The notes: generated by a model not told the origin, from the sequence alone. A stretch of DNA of 64,000 nt from Enterobacter bugandensis (GCF_900324475.1 NZ_LT992502.1:3162001-3226000); one strand, 5' to 3'. Shown: positions 17,952 through 30,601, counted from the stretch's first letter. A program made the numbers and translations.

Positions 17952-19370
17952 TTAGCCATGATGATAGCCGCCGCCCAGCGCTGACGTCAGCTGCAGCGTG
18001 GCGTCGAGATACTGGCCTTTCAACATGACGCCTTCGAGATGCTCTTTCAGTGCCGGGATTCTGGCTTCGCTGACCCGCGAACCGGCAATAATACCTGCGC
18101 TAAAACGCGCCTGCGCCAGCGCCACCACGCGCGCCGCGTCTTTTTCGATCTGCTGCTGGTGACGATTTTTTGCCGTCAGGGTTTCAACTTCACTTGCCGT
18201 ACGCGCCACCTGATTGACCGCCTCCACCACCGCTTTGTTGTAGTTCGCGACCGAGAGGTTATTCTGCGCCTGGGCGATATCCAGATTAGCGTTCAGCCTG
18301 CCGCTGTCGAAGATCGGCAGCGTCAGTCCGGCAGTCACGCCCATCTGCTGGGCTGAAGAGCGGAACAGATCGCTCAGGTGCAGGGCATCCTGCTGTAAGA
18401 ACGCCATCAGGTTCACGTCAGGATAGAACGCCGCTCTGGCGGCTTCCACCTCGCTCATAGAGGCTTCGATATACCAGTGCGCCTCCTGCAGATCCGGACG
18501 GCGTGCCAGCAGTTCATATCCCAGCGTTGACGGTAGCGAGGCTTCGGCTGCAGGCAACGGGTGGCGCGTAAGGTGTGTTGCCGGGGTGCCGGTCAGCGCA
18601 TCCAGACGCGCTTCAATGGCCTTCATTTTGCCCTTTACGTCGGCCAGCTGTTCATTAGTCTTACTGGCGTGTATATCGGTTTCGACGCCCTCCACCGAGG
18701 AGGTAATACCGTGCTGATACAGTTCGCGATCGGCGTCGATAATATTTTCCTGCTCCTGTTTAATCCGGGTAAGAACTTCCCCTGCTTCGGCCTGGGTCTG
18801 CCACGCCCAGTAAAGGCGCGCAACGCTGGTTGAAAGCAACTGGCGGGTCTGCTCCAGCTCCGCTTTTTGCGCATTCACTTTACCGATACGCGCTGCAATC
18901 CGGGCGCGGTTTTTTCCCCACAAATCGAGATCCCAGCCCGCCGTCAGGCCAAAGGTGCCGTTGGTATACCATGGGCCGGTGGTGCCCGCCGCCGGGTCGG
19001 TAAGGGCAAACGGCCCCATCAGCCCCTCTGCCGACATTTTTTGCCGTTCAACATCCGCTGAAAAATCCATTTGTGGGCCATCGGCTGCGATAGCGGCTCT
19101 GGCCTGCGCTTCGGCAAGCGTAATGCGCTGCCGGGCAATTTGCATATCGGGCGCATCCGCTATGGCTTTGGCAATAAGCGAATTTAACTGCGGGTCGTTA
19201 TATTCTTTCCACCATTCATTTTTCGGCCAGTCCGCATGACGAAGTTGGGTATTAACGGACGCGGCTGTCGTTTGCGTTTGAATTGGCGACACCGTGGAAT
19301 GTTCCGGTGCGCAGGCAGCCAGCATAAAAACAAGGGGAGCACTCAGAGATAAAATAAGAAAACGTTTCAT
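17952..19370 (-). CDS. mdtQ: Outer-membrane efflux lipoprotein MdtQ
   Basis: TolC/OprM-type outer membrane factor of 472 residues. A lipoprotein signal is present: MKRFLILSLSAPLVFMLAAC with the lipobox LAAC, then APEHS. Two outer-membrane efflux repeats follow (about residues 55-255 and 275-460), rich in heptad-like coiled-coil sequence. In E. coli K-12 the same locus (yohG) is a broken pseudogene; here the frame is uninterrupted. No periplasmic adaptor or inner-membrane pump is next to it, so its partner must lie elsewhere. A GTG start four codons upstream is possible. Followed by yohF on the same strand. Confidence 0.92.
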   Translation of the reverse strand: MKRFLILSLSAPLVFMLAACAPEHSTVSPIQTQTTAASVNTQLRHADWPKNEWWKEYNDPQLNSLIAKAIADAPDMQIARQRITLAEAQARAAIAADGPQMDFSADVERQKMSAEGLMGPFALTDPAAGTTGPWYTNGTFGLTAGWDLDLWGKNRARIAARIGKVNAQKAELEQTRQLLSTSVARLYWAWQTQAEAGEVLTRIKQEQENIIDADRELYQHGITSSVEGVETDIHASKTNEQLADVKGKMKAIEARLDALTGTPATHLTRHPLPAAEASLPSTLGYELLARRPDLQEAHWYIEASMSEVEAARAAFYPDVNLMAFLQQDALHLSDLFRSSAQQMGVTAGLTLPIFDSGRLNANLDIAQAQNNLSVANYNKAVVEAVNQVARTASEVETLTAKNRHQQQIEKDAARVVALAQARFSAGIIAGSRVSEARIPALKEHLEGVMLKGQYLDATLQLTSALGGGYHHG

Positions 19371-19522
19371 TACGCCATGCACTCAAAAAAATAAAGGCGC
19401 AACTTACGCTTGATGACGCGCTATTTTTTAGTAACGCGTGGCAATCCGCAAATTGTCATACACTTACATACTCGGCAAAATATTCACCGAGTGAATTATT
19501 TATTTTTAAATATAAATGCCGA

Positions 19523-20455
19523 TTATTTTGACTGTATAACCCGCGCAATATCAGCCGACGTTTGTAGCGTGCGGATCTCCTGAAATAATCCCAGCGCTTC
19601 GCTGTACTCTTTACGTAAATAACTCAGCCACTGTTTAATTCGCGCGACGTGATACAAACCGGTGTCGCCCTGTTTCTCCAGACGGCTATATTTTTGCAGC
19701 AGCGTGACGACGTCTGCCCACGGCATCCGCGGCTCGTTATATTTCACCACCCGGCTGAGGTTCGGCACGTTCAGCGCGCCGCGGCCAATCATCACCGCAT
19801 CGCAGCCGGTGGCTTTCAGGCACGCCTGCGCGCTCTCGTAATCCCAGATTTCGCCGTTGGCGATCACCGGAATAGTAAGTCGTTTGCGGATTTCACCAAT
19901 CGCCTGCCAGTTAATGCGCTCGGCTTTGTAGCCGTCTTCTTTAGTGCGGCCATGCACCACCAGCTCGGTGGCCCCGGCCTGCTGCACCGCATCGGCAATT
20001 TCAAACTGTCGGGCGTCGCTGTCCCACCCCAGGCGCACCTTAACCGTCACCGGCAAATGCGAGGGCACGGCCTCACGCATGGCTTTCGCGCCGCGGTAAA
20101 TCAGCTCAGGATCTTTCAGCAACGTCGCTCCGCCGCCGCTGCCGTTCACCAGCTTCGACGGACAGCCGCAGTTGAGATCCACCCCGTAAGAGCCAAGCGC
20201 TACCGCGCGGGCGGCATTTTCCGCCAGCCATTCAGGATACTGGCCGAGCAGCTGAATACGTACCAGCGTGCCGGAAGGGGTCCGGCTCTGGCGATGCAGT
20301 TCAGGGCAGAGACGATAGAATGACTTTTCTGGCAGCAACATATCGACCACGCGCAGGAACTCCGTCACGCAGAGATCGTAATCGTTCACCTCGGTCAGAA
20401 GCTCGCGCACGAGGGAGTCGAGCACGCCTTCCATTGGGGCCAGTAAAACACGCAT
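19523..20455 (-). CDS. dusC: tRNA-dihydrouridine(16) synthase DusC
   Basis: FMN-dependent enzyme of 310 residues that reduces U16 of tRNA to dihydrouridine with NADPH. The TIM-barrel start [14 protein letters not shown] is followed by the catalytic Cys98 in NCGCPSKLV; the FMN-binding stretches [22 protein letters not shown] and MIGRGAL follow, then the helical tRNA-binding C-terminal domain. E. coli DusC has 315 residues. The region between it and mdtQ (19371-19522) is A+T-rich with no recognisable gene. Confidence 0.96.
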   Translation of the reverse strand: MRVLLAPMEGVLDSLVRELLTEVNDYDLCVTEFLRVVDMLLPEKSFYRLCPELHRQSRTPSGTLVRIQLLGQYPEWLAENAARAVALGSYGVDLNCGCPSKLVNGSGGGATLLKDPELIYRGAKAMREAVPSHLPVTVKVRLGWDSDARQFEIADAVQQAGATELVVHGRTKEDGYKAERINWQAIGEIRKRLTIPVIANGEIWDYESAQACLKATGCDAVMIGRGALNVPNLSRVVKYNEPRMPWADVVTLLQKYSRLEKQGDTGLYHVARIKQWLSYLRKEYSEALGLFQEIRTLQTSADIARVIQSK

Positions 20456-20496
20456 AGCAGTACCTGTGAAAAAAGACGCGCTATAGTAGCCGCTCT

Positions 20497-21294
20497 CTAT
20501 ATCGCTGGGAAGCGCTTCTGTTCAGGCAGAAAATCACCCGGCGTTGCCCCAACAATAGCGCGAAACGCCGCCGCAAATGCCGCCGGGCCGGAAAACCCCA
20601 GCATCCAGGCCACCTGCTTAACTGGGTATCCGTTGGCGAGGAGATCCAGCGAGGCACAAATCCTTGCGCGCTGTCGCCAGGCCCGGAAGCTAAAGCCGGT
20701 ATCGTTGATAAACGCACGTGAAAATGTGCGTTCAGACATCGCGGCCCGTTCCGCCAGCCTTTCCAGAGAGAGATCCCAGAGATTGTTGGCAATGATGTCA
20801 CAGGCCACGCGATGTAAGCGCTCATCCACGGGCATCGGCAGTTCGGCAGAAATCTGCTGCGTCTCGCTGAGGATGTCGAGCAGCAAAACGGCCATGCTGC
20901 GCTGGCTTGCTGGCCGGTATTCCGCGCTGAACAGCCCGGCAATCAGCTCTTTGAACAACGCTGTGGCCATAATCACGTGAACCTCGTCTTTCCGCTTAAA
21001 AGGTTCGCATTGCGAAATCAGTGCCGGGCTAAACCAGACCGCGCGAAGCTCCGTTGCGGATAACACGCTGTAGGTATGTTCCTGAAAGGGAGGGATCCAC
21101 AGCGCGCGCTGCGGCGGTATGACCCAGCGTTTACTGCCGGTTTCAACCAGCATAACCCCCTTAATGGCAAACAAAAGTTGTCCCTGCGAATGCTGGTGAG
21201 GCGGATCGACTTCGCCGCGCGTATAGCGAATTGCCCCTCTTGACCATCCGATAGCATCGTCGTGAATTGGCGTTTTATCGATAACGGTTGGCAT
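20497..21294 (-). CDS. AraC-family transcriptional regulator
   Basis: DNA-binding regulator of 265 residues, not part of the E. coli K-12 locus. The N-terminal cupin-like domain holds the metal/ligand-type histidines in [17 protein letters not shown] and the [12 protein letters not shown] strand. The C-terminal AraC double helix-turn-helix spans about residues 160-255 ([19 protein letters not shown], then [31 protein letters not shown]). The start follows a G-rich AGGAAGGGGGG site; 20 codons upstream in frame are not favoured. It is divergent from an amidotransferase gene across 59 bp, which makes that gene its likely target. The inducer is unknown. Confidence 0.9.
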   Translation of the reverse strand: MPTVIDKTPIHDDAIGWSRGAIRYTRGEVDPPHQHSQGQLLFAIKGVMLVETGSKRWVIPPQRALWIPPFQEHTYSVLSATELRAVWFSPALISQCEPFKRKDEVHVIMATALFKELIAGLFSAEYRPASQRSMAVLLLDILSETQQISAELPMPVDERLHRVACDIIANNLWDLSLERLAERAAMSERTFSRAFINDTGFSFRAWRQRARICASLDLLANGYPVKQVAWMLGFSGPAAFAAAFRAIVGATPGDFLPEQKRFPAI

Positions 21295-21353
21295 TTCACA
21301 TTCCCCCCTTCCTCTTATGATGCTGCTTGTACACGTAACCAGAGAGAGACGCA

Positions 21354-22058
21354 ATGCACATCCATTTTATTATTCATGAACATTTCGAGGCGCCAGGCGC
21401 CTATGAAATCTGGGGGAAAAGTCGCGGCTGCAGTCTGAGCTACACCAGAGTGTATCAGGGCGAACCTTTACCTGAGGAACTGGGGGGCACAGACCTGCTT
21501 ATCATCATGGGAGGCCCGCAATCCCCCGCAACCACGCTTGAGGAATGCCCCTGGTTTGATGCGCAGGCGGAAAAGGCACTCATCAGCCGCGCAATAGAGG
21601 CAGGTAAAACGGTGATAGGCGTTTGTCTGGGCTCACAGCTTATCGGCGAAGCGCTGGGCGCAGCGTTTTGCCACAGCCCGGAAAAAGAGATCGGCAAATT
21701 TCCCGTCAGGCTCACAGATGCAGGCAAGGCGAACCCGCTGTTTGAGGACTTTGGCAGCGTGCTGAACGTCGGTCACTGGCATAACGATATGCCTGGGTTG
21801 ACGCCGCAGGCTAAGGTTCTGGCTTACAGCGAGGGTTGTCCCCGCCAGATCGTGCAATACAGCGAACGGGTTTACGGTTTCCAGTGCCATATGGAGCTGA
21901 CGCCGGAGGTGGTAGAGTTGCTGATTGAGCATTCGCAGAATGACCTCCGCCGTGCGGGTGAATTCCGTTTTGTCGAAACGGCGGAAAAACTCCGCTCGCA
22001 TGATTATCGCGAAATGAACCAGGTGCTGTTTTCTTTTCTCGATAAACTGACCGCCTGA
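21354..22058 (+). CDS. Class I glutamine amidotransferase-like protein
   Basis: Soluble protein of 234 residues with a single GATase1 domain like that of GMP synthase. The oxyanion loop is MGGP (52-55), the nucleophile elbow is GVCLGSQL with Cys91, and the catalytic HxE is HME with His179 and Glu181, so the triad is complete. There is no fused synthetase domain and no neighbouring acceptor enzyme. Relatives include stand-alone amidotransferases that hydrolyse gamma-glutamyl compounds; the substrate here is not predictable. It is divergent from an AraC regulator, probably its controller. The ribosome site is GAGAGAGACGCA. Located between dusC and yohJ, an insertion relative to E. coli. Confidence 0.88.
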   Translation: MHIHFIIHEHFEAPGAYEIWGKSRGCSLSYTRVYQGEPLPEELGGTDLLIIMGGPQSPATTLEECPWFDAQAEKALISRAIEAGKTVIGVCLGSQLIGEALGAAFCHSPEKEIGKFPVRLTDAGKANPLFEDFGSVLNVGHWHNDMPGLTPQAKVLAYSEGCPRQIVQYSERVYGFQCHMELTPEVVELLIEHSQNDLRRAGEFRFVETAEKLRSHDYREMNQVLFSFLDKLTA

Positions 22059-22135
22059 CGCTGATACCTTCTCTGGCGCGTGACTTCGCCAGCGCAATCC
22101 CTTTCCTCTAAACTGTAGCCTGCACCAGTAAGGTG

Positions 22136-22168
22136 ATACCGGACGTTCCATTCCGGAATGTCTGGTAT
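22136..22168. repeat. Imperfect inverted repeat upstream of yohJ
   Basis: ATACCGGACGTTCC and GGAATGTCTGGTAT pair over 14 positions with two G-U wobbles around a 5-nt loop. It lies in the 190-bp gap before yohJ and could be the end hairpin of the amidotransferase mRNA or an operator. Confidence 0.4.
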
Positions 22169-22212
22169 GCTCAAAATTCATGATGTGATCCGTGGCACAT
22201 TTTTAGGTTTAA

Positions 22213-23335
<1,123 letters not shown>

Positions 23336-23336
<1 letters not shown>

Positions 23337-23361
23337 AATTTGCGATGCGTCGCGCAAATTT
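23336..23361 (+). terminator. Hairpin after yohJK
   Basis: AAATTTGCG and CGCAAATTT form a perfect 9-bp stem around an 8-nt loop starting in the yohK stop codon, followed by CATTTTGATTT. Probable weak terminator. Confidence 0.55.
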
Positions 23362-23390
23362 CATTTTGATTTCATAAGTTGCATACATAA

Positions 23391-23433
23391 TGAGAAGTGG
23401 ATCACATATAAAGGCCTTACGGCTCCGTAAACT
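23391..23433 (+). promoter_or_regulatory. cdd promoter with CRP site
   Basis: TGAGA-N6-TCACA (23391-23406) matches the CRP consensus at 9 of 10 key positions. A -10 TAAACT lies at 23428-23433, giving a start near 23440, exactly 41.5 bp from the CRP centre (class II geometry). CRP and CytR control of cdd is established in E. coli; no CytR site could be assigned by eye. Confidence 0.65.
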
Positions 23434-23465
23434 ACCGATCCATTAACCTTTATGAGGCAAACGCC

Positions 23466-24350
<885 letters not shown>

Positions 24351-24357
24351 ACCTTCC

Positions 24358-24377
24358 GGCGGACAGAAATGTCCGCC
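24358..24377 (+). terminator. Stem-loop after cdd
   Basis: GGCGGACA, loop GAAA, TGTCCGCC: an 8-bp perfect stem with a stable tetraloop 8 nt past the cdd stop. There is no U-tract. Confidence 0.5.
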
Positions 24378-24440
24378 ACGTTGCTGAAAAACCCCTCAGT
24401 TGAGTCGCTGTTTCTTGCGCTAACCAGGCGGGTAAAGTAG

Positions 24441-25196
<756 letters not shown>

Positions 25197-25299
25197 GCCT
25201 GCCTTTATACTTTCTTTACGCCGGCACTGACGCTTTTTATCCCCCCTTTACGCCAGCTCTTTTAACCTGAGTTCACTGCCGCTACGGCTTCATTGAAGA

Positions 25300-26706
25300 A
25301 TGACTATGAACTCGATAATGAATGCGTTTTTCCTCAAAAGTCTTCGCCCGTATTTTAATTTCCCCGGTTTATCACTCCCCGGCGCACTTAATTCTGGTCT
25401 CTGGCTGGATGAAAAAATTGACGCCCTGCAGCACAATATTGCCGTGGAAGTGGCCGACTATCTGGAACGCTACCCGCAGACGAAACACGTTGACGTTTAC
25501 CTGAACGATATCAACGGCACGATGCGCGGCAAGCGCCTCACGGTGGAGAGCATGCTGAGTCTGGAAAAAGGCTGTTATTTTCCGCTTTCCGTCTACTCCA
25601 TGGATCAGAAGGGAAAAATCGCCGCCCCGCTTTATGATGAACCCGACCGGCTGTGCGTCCCGGTCGCCGGTTCTCTGCGTCCCTGTCCGCAGGATCCGGA
25701 GCATACCGCGCAGATCCTGCTGACGATGAAGGACAGCGACGGTAACCCCTGCCCGCTTGAGCCACGCGCGATACTGCAGAACGTCGTGGCCCGCTTCCAC
25801 CAGCACGGCCTTTTCCCGGTCATTGCCCCGGAAATCGAGTTTTACCTGACGGGACAGGGCGAGCGCGATCCGCAAAATCAGGGCTGTTTTCACATGGACA
25901 CCTCGTCGGCGCATGCGGCGCTTTTTGACGAACTGGAACAGCTGGCGCACCTTCAGCGCATCCCGCTGTCAGGGGTGGTAGCGGAAGCCGAGTCCGGACA
26001 GTACGAATTAAACCTGAAGCACAGCCAGCGCGTCGTAGAGGTCTGTGATAACGTGCTGGCCCTGCGCCGCCTGACCCGCTATGTCGCTGAAAAGCACGGT
26101 CTTCAGGCTAACTTTATGGCTAAGCCCTTCAGCCAGCTCTCCGGCAGCGGTTTGCACATCCATTTCAGCCTGAACAACAGCCGTGGCGAGAACGTTTTTG
26201 CCTCGCCGGTGAACGCGCTGAGCAGCATGATGCGCTTGTGCATCACGGGCCAGCTGGCGCTGATGCCCGCCTCCGTCGCCATTCTTGCGCCGGGGGTCAA
26301 CGCGTTTCGTCGCCTGCGAAAAAACCTGACGGAACCCGTCTTTAACTCGTGGGGCTATAACACCCGCTCCGCTGCCCTGCGCATTCCCTGCTCGGAAGTG
26401 AGCAACCGTCGTATCGAGTACCGACTGGCCGGAGCCGATGCGAATCCGTATCTGGTGGCGGCCACAATCCTGACCGGCATGCTGTACGGGCTGGAACATA
26501 TCGACGAGGGGGAACTCCCGGAACCGCAGCAGGACCATCCGGAACTCCCGCTGTTCCAGCAGGAGGCAATTGAGGCCTTCGCCCGCTGTCAGTATCTCAC
26601 CGACAGTCTAGGCGACGCCTTTTCCGAACAGTGGGTCGCCTGCAAGCTTTCTGAACTCGAGTGGTTTGAGCGCATTGTGACGCAAGAAGAGTCCCATCTG
26701 GCATAG
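25300..26706 (+). CDS. Glutamine synthetase-family ligase (PuuA/GS-like)
   Basis: ATP-dependent gamma-glutamyl ligase-like protein of 468 residues. Glutamine synthetase hallmarks: DINGTMRGKRL near residue 70 (beta-grasp), metal-binding E178/E180 in PEIEFYL, ESGQYELNL (231-239), NFMAKPF (271-277) with GSGLHIHFSL (282-291), and NRRIEYRLAGADANPYL (369-385). The adenylylated Tyr of GlnA is absent, which points to the gamma-glutamylpolyamine or other amine ligase branch and not to the housekeeping enzyme. No puu-type partner genes are adjacent. It sits where E. coli has yeiS and preTA. Two near ATGs (25300, 25306) are both plausible. Substrate unknown. Confidence 0.88.
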   Translation: MTMNSIMNAFFLKSLRPYFNFPGLSLPGALNSGLWLDEKIDALQHNIAVEVADYLERYPQTKHVDVYLNDINGTMRGKRLTVESMLSLEKGCYFPLSVYSMDQKGKIAAPLYDEPDRLCVPVAGSLRPCPQDPEHTAQILLTMKDSDGNPCPLEPRAILQNVVARFHQHGLFPVIAPEIEFYLTGQGERDPQNQGCFHMDTSSAHAALFDELEQLAHLQRIPLSGVVAEAESGQYELNLKHSQRVVEVCDNVLALRRLTRYVAEKHGLQANFMAKPFSQLSGSGLHIHFSLNNSRGENVFASPVNALSSMMRLCITGQLALMPASVAILAPGVNAFRRLRKNLTEPVFNSWGYNTRSAALRIPCSEVSNRRIEYRLAGADANPYLVAATILTGMLYGLEHIDEGELPEPQQDHPELPLFQQEAIEAFARCQYLTDSLGDAFSEQWVACKLSELEWFERIVTQEESHLA

Positions 26707-26710
26707 GGCA

Positions 26711-26736
26711 TAAAAAAGCCCGCTCGGTGAGCGGGC
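26711..26736 (-). terminator. Terminator of mglBAC
   Basis: GCCCGCTC, loop GGT, GAGCGGGC; on the minus strand it is followed by six T. It lies 20 bp past the mglC stop and may also slow readthrough from the plus-strand ligase gene. A near-identical terminator occurs after lysP. Confidence 0.9.
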
Positions 26737-26755
26737 CGGGTATGGCGAGTGACGA

Positions 26756-27766
26756 TTACTTCTTACGGGCGTACTTCAGTGAATCCAGCGCCACCGCGAA
26801 GATAATGATGGCGCCCTTGATGATGTACTGCCAGTACGGGTTCACGCCGATGTAGGTCAACCCGTAGTTGATGACGGTAAAGATGATCACACCGGTGACC
26901 ACGCCGAGCACGGTACCCACCCCGCCGCTGAAGGAGACGCCGCCGACCACGCAGGCCGCAATCGCATCCAGCTCGTACATGAAGCCAAGGTTGTTCGTTG
27001 CGGAGCCGATACGGCCTGCTTCCAGCATCCCGCCGAAGGCGTAGAACACACCGGACAGCGCATAAATCATCAGCAGGTTCAGGGCAACGTTTACCCCGGA
27101 CACTTTCGCCGCTTCCGGGTTACCGCCGATAGCGAAGATGTTTTTACCGAAGCGCGTTTTGTTCCACAGGATCCAGACGAACGCCACCGCAATCAGCGCA
27201 TAGAAGGTAATGTACGACAGGCGGAAGCTGCCCAGCGCGATAAACCCCTGCGTGAAGGTGGAGAAGCCGCTGTCAAAGCCCGAAATCGGCGACGCGCCCA
27301 CAAAGTCGTAGTACAGGGAGTTGATACCGTAAACGATGATCATCGTACCCAGCGTAGTGATAAATGGCGTCACGTTCAGGTAAGCGATGATAATACCGTT
27401 GATCAGGCCAATCACCGCCCCGATGGCGCAGACAATCAGGATCACCACGAAAATCGGCATAGTCGCCATCTCCGGGAACACCTTGTTGGCGTTTTCCATC
27501 GACTGCAGCAGGGTTGCCGCAATAACCGCCGCCAGGCCGACCTGACGACCGGCAGAAAGGTCCGTCCCCTGGGTGACGATAAGGCCCGCCACGCCCAGCG
27601 CAATGATGATACGCACGGAGGACTGGGTCAGAATATTACTCAGGTTCAGCAGGCTTAAGAACGTAGGGTCCTGGAAAATAATAATGGCCAGCAGGACTAA
27701 AAGAACAACGTAAATACCGCCTTCTTTCAGGTAAGTGAGAAAACTTTTTTTATTTAACGCACTCAT
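26756..27766 (-). CDS. mglC: Galactose/methyl-galactoside ABC transporter permease
   Basis: Inner-membrane permease of 336 residues, BPD_transp_2 family, about ten hydrophobic helices. Conserved stretches include GLIVTQGTDLSAGRQVGL and GGNPEAAKVSGVNV. Third gene of mglBAC, 15 bp after mglA. Takes up galactose, glucose and methyl-beta-galactoside with MglA and MglB. Followed by a strong terminator. Confidence 0.98.
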   Translation of the reverse strand: MSALNKKSFLTYLKEGGIYVVLLVLLAIIIFQDPTFLSLLNLSNILTQSSVRIIIALGVAGLIVTQGTDLSAGRQVGLAAVIAATLLQSMENANKVFPEMATMPIFVVILIVCAIGAVIGLINGIIIAYLNVTPFITTLGTMIIVYGINSLYYDFVGASPISGFDSGFSTFTQGFIALGSFRLSYITFYALIAVAFVWILWNKTRFGKNIFAIGGNPEAAKVSGVNVALNLLMIYALSGVFYAFGGMLEAGRIGSATNNLGFMYELDAIAACVVGGVSFSGGVGTVLGVVTGVIIFTVINYGLTYIGVNPYWQYIIKGAIIIFAVALDSLKYARKK

Positions 27767-27781
27767 GAGGAGCCCCTGATC

Positions 27782-29302
27782 TTAAAGGTGCAAAGACGCA
27801 AGACGCAAAATTTCGTTTTGCGTTGTCGTTTTGGTGTCAACAATACCGGCAACGAGACCATTGCTCATAACCAGAATACGGTCCGTGATCCCTAACAGTT
27901 CCGGCATTTCGGAAGAAATAATAATGATCCCTTTATTCTTTTTCGCCAGCTCGGCAATCAGCTGATAAATTTCAAACTTCGCGCCGACGTCAATACCGCG
28001 GGTCGGTTCATCCAGCATCAGAATTTCTGGCTGGGTTAATAACCAACGGCCAATAATAACTTTTTGCTGGTTACCACCGGAAAGCGAACCGATTTGGGTA
28101 CGGTGGCCAGGCGTTTTCACGCGCATGGAGTCAATTACCCACTGGGTATCGCTCTTCATGCGGGAGTTATCCAGCAGCCCGACTTTGTTTTTGTAATTGC
28201 GAATATTAGAGATTAACGAGTTAAAGTTAATATCCAGATAAGCATAAATACCGGTCGAGCGACGTTCTTCCGTCACCAGCGCAAAACCGTTATTAATGGC
28301 TTCGTTGGCATTATGGTTGTTAATTTTCTTCCCGTGCAGCGTGATGGTGCCGTCGGCCTTCTCGCGGATGCCAAACAGGGTTTCCACGATGTCGGTACGC
28401 TTTGCCCCTACCAGGCCAGCAATGCCAAGAATTTCGCCTTTGTGAAGGTCGAAAGAAACATCGCGGATGGACGGCTGACGCAGCGAGGTCAGATTGCGCA
28501 CTTCGAGGATTACTTCACCTGGCTTGTTCTCTTTGTCCGGGAAGCGCTGGTTCAGGGAACGGCCGACCATCATGGCGATGATCTTGTCCATGTCCAGCCC
28601 TTCAAGCGGCTGCGTGGCAATCCACTGGCCGTCGCGCAGGATGGTAATTTCATCGCACAGCTGGAAGATCTCTTCCATTTTGTGCGAGATGTACACAATG
28701 CCGCAGCCGCGCTCTTTCAGCTTACGAATAATGGTAAAAAGGTGATTAACCTCTTTTTCCGTTAATGACGAGGTAGGTTCATCCATGATGACGATTTTCG
28801 CATCATAGGAGAACGCTTTGGCAATTTCGATCATCTGCATCTGGGAAACGGATAATGTCCCCACGCGAGCGCGCGGATCGATATCAATATCCAGCTCATC
28901 GAAAATCGCTTTTGTGTCGCGATACATTTTATCCTGATCGACAAACACACCTTTGGTTGGGTAACGTCCCAACCACATGTTATCCATTACCGAGCGTTGC
29001 AGTACCAGGTTTAATTCCTGGTGAACCATCGAGATACCGTTTTCCAACGCTTCTTTCGCTGAATGGAAATCGATCTCTTTCCCCTGAAAAAGAATGCTGC
29101 CAGAATCTTTTTGATAGATCCCAAAAAGACATTTTAATAACGTTGATTTACCCGCACCGTTCTCCCCCATTAATGCATGAATAGAGTGAGGACGGACTTT
29201 TAAATTAACATTATCAAGTGCCTTAACACCGGGGAAGGACTTGTTGACGCCTGTCATTTCCAACAAGTATTCACCGGACGACTGAGTAGTTGTGCTGACC
29301 AT
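27782..29302 (-). CDS. mglA: Galactose/methyl-galactoside ABC transporter ATPase
   Basis: Tandem-domain sugar ATPase of 506 residues. First domain: Walker [10 protein letters not shown], signature LSVSQMQ, Walker [12 protein letters not shown]. Second domain: degenerate Walker A (GLVGAKRTD), signature LSGGNQQKV, Walker [13 protein letters not shown], as expected for the RbsA/MglA class where the second site is poor in hydrolysis. The start was taken at [12 protein letters not shown], which equals the E. coli N-terminus. Eight further codons upstream (MRGQQGII) are unlikely. Confidence 0.98.
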   Translation of the reverse strand: MVSTTTQSSGEYLLEMTGVNKSFPGVKALDNVNLKVRPHSIHALMGENGAGKSTLLKCLFGIYQKDSGSILFQGKEIDFHSAKEALENGISMVHQELNLVLQRSVMDNMWLGRYPTKGVFVDQDKMYRDTKAIFDELDIDIDPRARVGTLSVSQMQMIEIAKAFSYDAKIVIMDEPTSSLTEKEVNHLFTIIRKLKERGCGIVYISHKMEEIFQLCDEITILRDGQWIATQPLEGLDMDKIIAMMVGRSLNQRFPDKENKPGEVILEVRNLTSLRQPSIRDVSFDLHKGEILGIAGLVGAKRTDIVETLFGIREKADGTITLHGKKINNHNANEAINNGFALVTEERRSTGIYAYLDINFNSLISNIRNYKNKVGLLDNSRMKSDTQWVIDSMRVKTPGHRTQIGSLSGGNQQKVIIGRWLLTQPEILMLDEPTRGIDVGAKFEIYQLIAELAKKNKGIIIISSEMPELLGITDRILVMSNGLVAGIVDTKTTTQNEILRLASLHL

Positions 29303-29333
29303 AATTATACCTTGTTGGCCTCGCATATCGCGT

Positions 29334-29360
29334 TATAAAAGGGCGCAACGAATTGCGCCC
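29334..29360 (-). terminator. Intercistronic hairpin between mglB and mglA
   Basis: GGGCGCAA, loop CGAA, TTGCGCCC; on the minus strand it is followed by TTTTATAA. Such a partial terminator or mRNA stabiliser fits the need for far more binding protein (MglB) than ATPase. Confidence 0.65.
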
Positions 29361-29381
29361 AGTGAAGACAAAACGAAGATC

Positions 29382-30380
29382 TTATTTACCGATAAACTCA
29401 GCCAGGTTGGACTGGTCTACGCCCACGTAAGGCACGCGAACGATTTTGTTGTCAATTTTCCAGTTGGTGCCATCCGCCGCGCCTTTACCGTCGGCGAGGT
29501 TTTTCGCCAGATCGAAGGTCGCTTTCGCCTGGTTGTTGGCATCGTTCAGAACGGTACCAGCCATTGCGCCAGATTTAACCAGCGCCAGCGCTTCCGGCAG
29601 GGCATCCACGCCAAATACCGGGATGGACGATTTATTGTGAGCTTTCAGCGCTTCAACCGCACCCATTGCCATCGCATCGTTGTTGGCAATGACCACTTCG
29701 ATTTTGTTCGCGTTCGGGCCAGACAGCCACGCGTCCATCTTATCTTTCGCCTGAGCGGTGTCCCACATCGCGGTATCTAACGCCAGCTGCTGGGTTTTCA
29801 GGCCCTTGTCGTTCAGCTCTTTAATAACATAGGTGGTACGCGCTTCAGCATCCGGGTGGCCAGGTTCGCCTTTCAGCAGCACGAACTGGATCTGACCGTC
29901 TTTGTTCAGGTCCCAGTTCGGGTTCGCCGCCCAGTGCTTCGCGATCAGATCGCCCTGAATAATGCCGGACTCTTTAGAGTCAGTACCGACGTAATACGCT
30001 TTGTCATAGCTGTCCAGCGCTTTACGGGAAGGTTCTTTGTTGAAGAAGACGATTGGCACGTTCTGGCCGCGCGCTTTCTCAATAACCGTGCCTGCTGCAG
30101 CCGGGTCAACCAGGTTGATCGCCAGGGCCTTAACGCCTTTAGCCAGCAGAACGTCGATCTGATCGTTCTGTTTGGACTGGTCGTTCTGGGAGTCATTCAT
30201 CAGCAGCTGTACGTCTGGCGCTGCTTTCGCATCTTTCTCAATTGCTTTACGCACAACAGACATGAAGTTGTCGTCGTATTTATAGATGGTCACACCAATA
30301 CGGGTATCCGCAGCGTGCGCTGCTGCACCAAAAAGCATGCTTGCCATTACAGCAGACAGGGTCAACACCTTCTTATTCAT
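29382..30380 (-). CDS. mglB: Galactose/glucose-binding periplasmic protein
   Basis: Periplasmic binding protein of 332 residues; the sugar receptor of the Mgl transporter and the ligand carrier for the Trg chemoreceptor. The signal peptide is [20 protein letters not shown] with cleavage after the following AHA. The mature chain begins [17 protein letters not shown]. The calcium-binding loop (DLNKDGQIQ) and sugar-contact segments ([27 protein letters not shown]) are conserved. First gene of mglBAC, with a 215-nt leader between the predicted transcription start and the ATG. Confidence 0.98.
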   Translation of the reverse strand: MNKKVLTLSAVMASMLFGAAAHAADTRIGVTIYKYDDNFMSVVRKAIEKDAKAAPDVQLLMNDSQNDQSKQNDQIDVLLAKGVKALAINLVDPAAAGTVIEKARGQNVPIVFFNKEPSRKALDSYDKAYYVGTDSKESGIIQGDLIAKHWAANPNWDLNKDGQIQFVLLKGEPGHPDAEARTTYVIKELNDKGLKTQQLALDTAMWDTAQAKDKMDAWLSGPNANKIEVVIANNDAMAMGAVEALKAHNKSSIPVFGVDALPEALALVKSGAMAGTVLNDANNQAKATFDLAKNLADGKGAADGTNWKIDNKIVRVPYVGVDQSNLAEFIGK

Positions 30381-30601
30381 GGTATCTCCGGTTTTTTTAT
30401 GCAGGGTAGTTCTTGTGAATAACGATCGGCAGGCAGGTGTTAATAAAACGTTACTGACAGCCGACGTTCACTTATAAAATTTCTATCTTCCGTGGTCGGT
30501 AACGCTCCAGAAATGCGTTTTATTCGTTGTTTGCGGCACATTGGCTATGGTGAAAGCGAATAATCACCGTTACATAGCGTTTCAGCCCCTAAAACGCTGA
30601 C

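Noticed and set aside
28855..29184. A 109-codon frame antisense to mglA
   Set aside because: Lies wholly inside a conserved ATPase gene and has no start signals.
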